Below the pieces are notes generated by a model, which saw only the letters and a list, made by a program, of their open reading frames with translations, was not told the DNA's origin and did no database searches. This document shows, piece after piece, positions 59,371-64,000 of a stretch of 64,000 bases of DNA (the first letter of the stretch is position 1; each line of letters starts with the position of its first letter). Origin of the DNA: Doryteuthis pealeii (lineage: Eukaryota; Mollusca; Cephalopoda; Myopsida; Loliginidae); the NCBI GenBank assembly GCA_023376005.1, contig CM042143.1, positions 86,217,159 through 86,281,158 of the forward strand, in the 5' to 3' direction. A program made the translations under genes and the position numbers.

Positions 59371-59649
59371 TTGACCATATATATATATATATATAGAAAT
59401 AGCCGAAACTACATACAGAGATTGATTTTTCTCGATTTGTATTACCACAATTGACATAAGTATGCCCGCCTAATTAATTTATTAATTAACTTTCAAAATT
59501 TGTACACTTCAATTAAGCACTATTCTTTCAAAAAAAAAAATATAAATAATAAATAACAGATCTACCTAAAACAATATTGTATATATAACGATCACAAGAG
59601 TTGATCAAAAAGTATTGATACTAAAATATTCATTTATTAAGTTTAAATA

Positions 59650-59912
59650 TAAATGAAGACGCATGTACAACTAGAAACCTGTAGATATTCACCCAGCTGC
59701 TTCGCCAATGGTATGATGTGACCGAAAGGTCACAATCTATGGGTCATCCACACGGACGAACTTGCTATAAATCGTATATAATATGTATCTAAACTTGTTA
59801 CCAGGAAGATGTGATACAAGCCACAATATAAGACATCCAGCGAGATTCGAACTCCTATTCTGTAGAATGGATCTGCGGAGAATAGCTTACTAACCCTTAC
59901 ACTACGAATGGA
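59650..59912 (-). repeat. tRNA-like SINE of another family
   Basis: The minus strand begins CGTAGTGTAAGGGTTAGTAA (box-A-like) and has GGAGTTCGAATCTCGCTGG (box-B-like). It continues into GCGAAGCAGCTGGGTGAAT-type sequence. It differs from SINE-A and SINE-B. Partial copy or independent family; not a functional tRNA. Confidence 0.5.
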
Positions 59913-60325
59913 TACCCAAAAATTGAGAAACATGTATAATGAAGTAAAATGTCTACACAGTACTTTGTAAGTGCTACACATAGATAAATATAAGACAGAG
60001 AAGGGAGTGACTCGCGGAAGTATAACGCTCTGTGTATCAATCGCAATATAATGAAATGAAGGAAGAAAGAAAGATTTTAAATCAAGATATTATACTTTTT
60101 ACATAAAATTAAACTATTTGCAATAGATTATTACTGATAATAGTATTTAATTCAATCACGCCAAAAATTTTCTTTTGAGCTATCCAAAATGCAGCAATCA
60201 ATGGTCTTGGCCTTCAACAAAGTCTGGTCATTTTTTTTTTTTTTTTTTTTTTATGCATAAGTTAAGTTTGGTACTTTATAATCACCCCTTTATATATACC
60301 AAACTTAACTTAAATTGCTTTCCTT

Positions 60326-60530
60326 AGCCTAATACCTTGGGAAAGGTATGAATTCCTACTCTCCCTCCCAGCTATGGGCAAATAGTTTAGGCAGACTGGT
60401 GCTCTTTAACCTTGCGTTAGGCCAACCGGTCTAGGAGACGGAAAACTCTGAATTCAAAACCTGTTAAACTCCGCTTAGACAAATTGACCTGTGTCGCATC
60501 TGCTCGTGCGAGGGTGGTAAATATATATAC
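60326..60530 (+). repeat. 5'-truncated SINE-B with probable target-site duplication
   Basis: This runs from CCTTGGGAAAGGTATGAATT to CTGCTCGTGCGAGGGTGG. ATATACCAAACTTAACTT on the left (about 60,294-60,311) and ATATACCAAAACTTAACTT on the right (about 60,525-60,543) make a 17-18 bp direct repeat, the expected mark of LINE-mediated insertion. Confidence 0.7.
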
Positions 60531-60689
60531 CAAAACTTAACTTCGTGCAACTAAAAATATTAATGATTGACCTTGTATGAAGCAAGACACTGTTTAATTG
60601 CTTTATTTAATAGGCCTCAAAAGAAATTTTTGCTGTGATTAAAATAATACTAAAGGACCTGTGATAGTACCACAATATTCAATAAACAT

Positions 60690-61770
60690 AGTTTAGTATG
60701 TAAAAAAGCCACTCGAAGTCAAGTACCACTTATTTTCCTTACTTTTTTGGACCTCAACCTCGTAAAAAAAATGCCATTTTTTAGGACAGGTATAATTACT
60801 AACACACGGGAACATTATCGTACAAATCAAAATGAAAGCTGGTCTCTGTGGATCACATTCCCACTTCAACCACATAGACCACGTTTTCTCTCAATAGCAA
60901 TGTTCACCTTCGAATGAGGAGCATGTATCCCTGCCTCCGGTAAAATATTTGCTAAACTATTCTTTGAGCCCACTTCTTCACTATAGATTTCACTTCCTCT
61001 CACCGAATATGTTTTGAGAGCAAACATTCCATGACGAGGAAGTTGAAATCTGTAGTGAAGAGTTGGCTCAAAAAAGTCAGACAGAAGGGACAGTATACAT
61101 TCGCTCTTATTTCGAGGTGGAAACCCGGTGACTGCGGAGAAAGTAGTGATGTGCAACAGACGAGATCAGCTTCATTTTGATGTATGATACATGTTCCGGT
61201 GTCTTCCAATGTGATCTACGCAAGGTTTGTGATCTACTATTCATGCGCATGTGTCTACAGGAAAAAATAAATTTCAGGTTAGTTAGTGGGGTAAATAATG
61301 GTAATTAATGTGTAGTTGATAGGTATAGATCACATGATTGATATGAAACAACTCGGTAGATCACATATTGGAAGAGCACCCATGTTCATGTGTTCGTAAT
61401 TATACCTGTCTTAAATAAAATGGCATTACTTTTTGACTGACCCCCATAAATAGATAAAAACTAAAATGAAAAAGTATTCTTAAAATATAATCCTCCTCCG
61501 ATCTCATTAAACATTTTTACTTACATTAATTTTAATCTCCTTATTGACCCACAAAAACAGCAACCAATGGAAAAAGCACCCATTTTTCCTGGTGTTGGTA
61601 ATTATACCTATCCTAAACAAAATGGCATTCTTTTTGACTCACCCCCGTAACATAGAAAACTGAAATGAAAAAGTATTCTTAAAATATAATCCTCCTCCGA
61701 TCTCATTACACATTTTACTTACATTAATTTTAATCTCCTTATTGACCCACGAAAACAGCAACCAATGAAT
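60690..61770. repeat. Unclassified element with tandem ~200 bp duplication and inverted flank
   Basis: Two direct copies (about 61,370-61,567 and 61,569-61,767) share TATTCTTAAAATATAATCCT, CTCCGATCTCATTA and CCTTATTGACCCAC. A shorter segment near 60,768-60,812 (GGACAGGTATAATTACTAAC) is the reverse complement of the start of both. A 96-residue minus-strand frame (60,866-61,156) between them has non-repetitive composition but no domain I recognise. Confidence 0.5.
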
Positions 61771-62123
61771 TTTTTTTTTTTTTTTAAAGCCCAAAACAAA
61801 CTTTTCTTTAAAGTACATGTTTGCGCTCTCTTGTCTCGCTTGGTCGCCCATTTTGGTTCTATGATATCACTTCCAGCCATATATTTGTCCACATTCAGCT
61901 AAGATCGAGAGGGAAGACAATCTTGAAGCCATGGCACTGCTCCCAGTCAACAGACTGTGGTGCCGCTATGGAATTCAAACCATTTGCATATCCAAGTCTG
62001 CGATGAAATACCAACTCTTCAAACAATTCTCACGCTTTATGCTCTGGCGTTTTTTTCTTAATGTTTATTCTTGATTCTTCGTTCCCTAGGGATTGGGTGC
62101 GGAAAGATCTGTGCTTGTGCTTG

Positions 62124-62160
62124 GGGGTGGGGGTTGGGGGTTGGGGGGTGAAGGGCGGGG
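62124..62160 (+). other. G-rich tract, potential G-quadruplex
   Basis: Four or more runs of 5-6 G separated by two-base spacers (TGGGGGTTGGGGGTTGGGG and neighbours). This fits the G-quadruplex pattern. The complementary strand is C-rich. No adjacent gene is supported, so a regulatory role is unknown. Confidence 0.6.
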
Positions 62161-62436
62161 ACTGTCTGCAGTAAAAACACACACAGAAACACAACCCACA
62201 CAAAACAACAAAAAATATCAACACTTGAGTGAACGAAAGCGATATTTGTTTGTCATGAGAGAGAATGATATGAAAGTGTATGATAGCGTACAATTTTTCT
62301 GGTACATTAAACATCTATATGGGGCATGAGTCGTTTTCCTATTTTCTATTGAAATGTGTGTAGTTATTTCTAATTCTTCAATACTTACAGTTTAATTCAT
62401 AAAAGGTAACTTTCTCAGCATCTCCCTCTTATCCTT

Positions 62437-62485
<49 letters not shown>

Positions 62486-62548
62486 CGTGTAGAAAGTCAA
62501 TAAAAATGGAATATAAATAAGTTTCAAAACAAACGAAAAATGTGGAAA

Positions 62549-62800
62549 TGGCAAGCTAGTTGTAACGGTTAGAGACTTCGCCTGTCAGCTTGACAGTCGA
62601 GTTTCGAATCACACACGGAGCAGTCTCCCATGTCTATAACCTTGCTGCATGAGACCTAATAGGTCGAAATGTACATTCAGGGATTGACCACTCTCCGATT
62701 TGTTTAGCCTTACATTTGAAACATATATGCCCCGCCTTAAATTCATTAATTATTAACTAATTAATTTTCAAAATTAGGTATGACTTCAATTAAAGCACAT
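62549..62800 (+). repeat. tRNA-like SINE, third family
   Basis: Head GCAAGCTAGTTGTAACGGTT and AGAGACTTCG (box-A-like), CGAGTTTCGAATC (box-B-like). The tail TTAATTTTCAAAATTAGG and TGACTTCAATTAAAGCAC recurs near 59,470-59,525, so it is interspersed. TA repeats at about 62,448-62,481 precede it. Confidence 0.6.
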
Positions 62801-62939
62801 CCTCCAAAAATGTCGGCTTAAAGCCATATAAAAATAAACACATTGTTTGTTTACTTAACCTCAATACACATATATTATACTTAACACCTTCAGGATGACT
62901 AAAAGCCACGATAAACCGGCAAATAAAACCTACTCGGGG

Positions 62940-63160
62940 AGGCCGCTTAGCTCAGTCGGTAGAGTATCCGGCTTGGAACCACAAGGTTCCGGGTCCAAAA
63001 TCGGCCCTAGCCAACTCAGCGTATGAATAGCACAAGGATCTGTGCGGTAAAGTATGGAGCTGGTGGTAGGTGCACCTCCACATTGGCCTAGTGCTTGTGA
63101 AAAGGGGATAGACTCCCTCACTGTCTGATTGATACCGACAATAGGCCACTCCGTCGACTT
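62940..63160 (+). repeat. SINE-A, near full-length
   Basis: Head GGCCGCTTAGCTCAGTCGGT, box B region GGTTCCGGGTCCAAAATCGG, CAACTCAGCGTATGAATAGC, GATCTGTGCGGTAAAGTATG and the tail GATACCGACAATAGGCCACT. It lacks about 20 bp in the middle compared with the 16.5 kb copy. Confidence 0.8.
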
Positions 63161-63258
63161 ACTTTCATTTCAAGTAAAGATCTTGCAGTTATGCAACTAG
63201 CCTTTGAAAGCAAGCATGTGATGGCTTAAAATTAATACCAACCTACAATTATTGAGAA

Positions 63259-63383
63259 CTAGCATGACCTGTCGATATACCACAGTATGATAATTCAATT
63301 ATTCCAACATTTGATATGTTTACTTAAGAGCTATTGCTAAACAATTCAGTATGTAATAAGTATATTAATCTTGATTTACCCAC

Positions 63384-63420
<37 letters not shown>

Positions 63421-63763
63421 CTCTTTTATTTTCCTATTTTCGATTGAAACAGATTAGCGGTATCGCCTCCGCGCGTTCAGCCTCTCTATCTTACTCTTTT
63501 TTCTTATTTCCCTATGTAGCATATCTTTTTTCTTCCCTTTCTTATATAATAAAAACGGAATGTGCTATTATTTAGCCGTGGAGACGAAATTCATAAGAAA
63601 TAAGAATTCGGTGGATAAGCATCACCAGATAATCAGGATTTACATTTTTTTGCATTTCCTCTTGAACGATTTGGATGGTGGTCTTATTTTTAACCAGAGG
63701 GTGTTGCAAGATGATAACGGTTGTACTTTTAAGGAATACGAGTATCAATACTAATAACATAGA
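63259..63763 (-). mobile_element. Hel-A: near full-length copy
   Basis: On the plus strand it opens CTAGCATGACCTGTCGATAT and ends CTAATAACATAGA. It holds a CT tract (63,386-63,423), GATTAGCGGTATCGCCTCCG, GAATTCGGTGGATAAGCA and CAGATAATCAGGATTTAC. It is colinear with 16,924-17,406. Confidence 0.65.
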
Positions 63764-63982
63764 TTTTGTTCAGGTGAATGAACGCAAATTTGGAAAAGAA
63801 TTCCAGGTAATAAGTGTAGACTTTTGTACGTTCACATTTTTGTGTAGTTCTTTCTTAAGGGGCATTGGGGGGGGGCGCACAGTCTTATCGAATACGAATA
63901 ATTGTTAAACAAATCTATTTGACCCATTGATGGTATCATGTATTCTTATCTAATACTATATAACTGTGAGCAAATTATTTGA

Positions 63983-64000
63983 GGTTAGCTCAGTCGGTAG
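63983..64000 (+). repeat. Start of another SINE-A, cut by the window end
   Basis: The window ends in GGTTAGCTCAGTCGGTAG, identical to the box-A part of the SINE-A head at 16,546 and 62,940. It could also be a true tRNA gene; the rest lies outside. Confidence 0.55.

Overview
The window looks like AT-rich, repeat-dense nuclear DNA of an invertebrate animal. Tandem simple repeats, tRNA-derived SINEs, short Helitron-like elements, MITEs and a Penelope-like element with a GIY-YIG domain fit a lophotrochozoan such as a mollusc, but that placement is inference. There are no bacterial features, no operons and no complete protein-coding gene. Nearly all open frames are chance frames. The exceptions are relics of mobile elements and one short GC-rich exon of an unrecognised gene.

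Layout: 1-6.6 kb holds a decayed DDE transposase, copies of a ~390 bp interspersed repeat (repeat C) and a ~145 bp tandem array broken by insertions. 6.6-10 kb has a long-TIR MITE, a LINE 3' coding remnant, a CT tract and Helitron-like copies. 10.08-13.10 kb is a frameshifted Penelope-like element (PLE) between direct repeats, with recognisable reverse transcriptase motifs and a GIY-YIG endonuclease. 13.1-24.5 kb is a mosaic of SINEs, Helitron-like copies, microsatellites and unclassified repeats, several of them nested.

The dominant feature is a giant inverted repeat. About 24.52-40.68 kb is repeated in reverse complement at about 40.72-56.785 kb, and the second arm stops just short of a 100-N assembly gap (56,793-56,892). 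Every SINE, Helitron-like copy and MITE that I compared in the left arm has a mirror partner, but the right-arm copies carry many scattered small indels and substitutions. The one plausible host exon (40,099-40,239, minus strand) is open on the left and broken on the right. The simplest reading is a fold-back chimera or low-accuracy assembly artefact; a real inverted duplication is the alternative. Beyond the gap there is a degraded tandem array, more SINEs, a tandem duplication, a G-rich tract and another Helitron-like copy.

The mobile elements do not form a pathway. Their nesting (SINE inside Helitron, MITE inside Helitron, SINE or Helitron inside an inverted pair of repeat D) gives a relative insertion history. 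Repeat names used below (SINE-A, SINE-B, repeat C, D, F, Hel-A to Hel-D) are local labels for families defined by comparing copies within this window.
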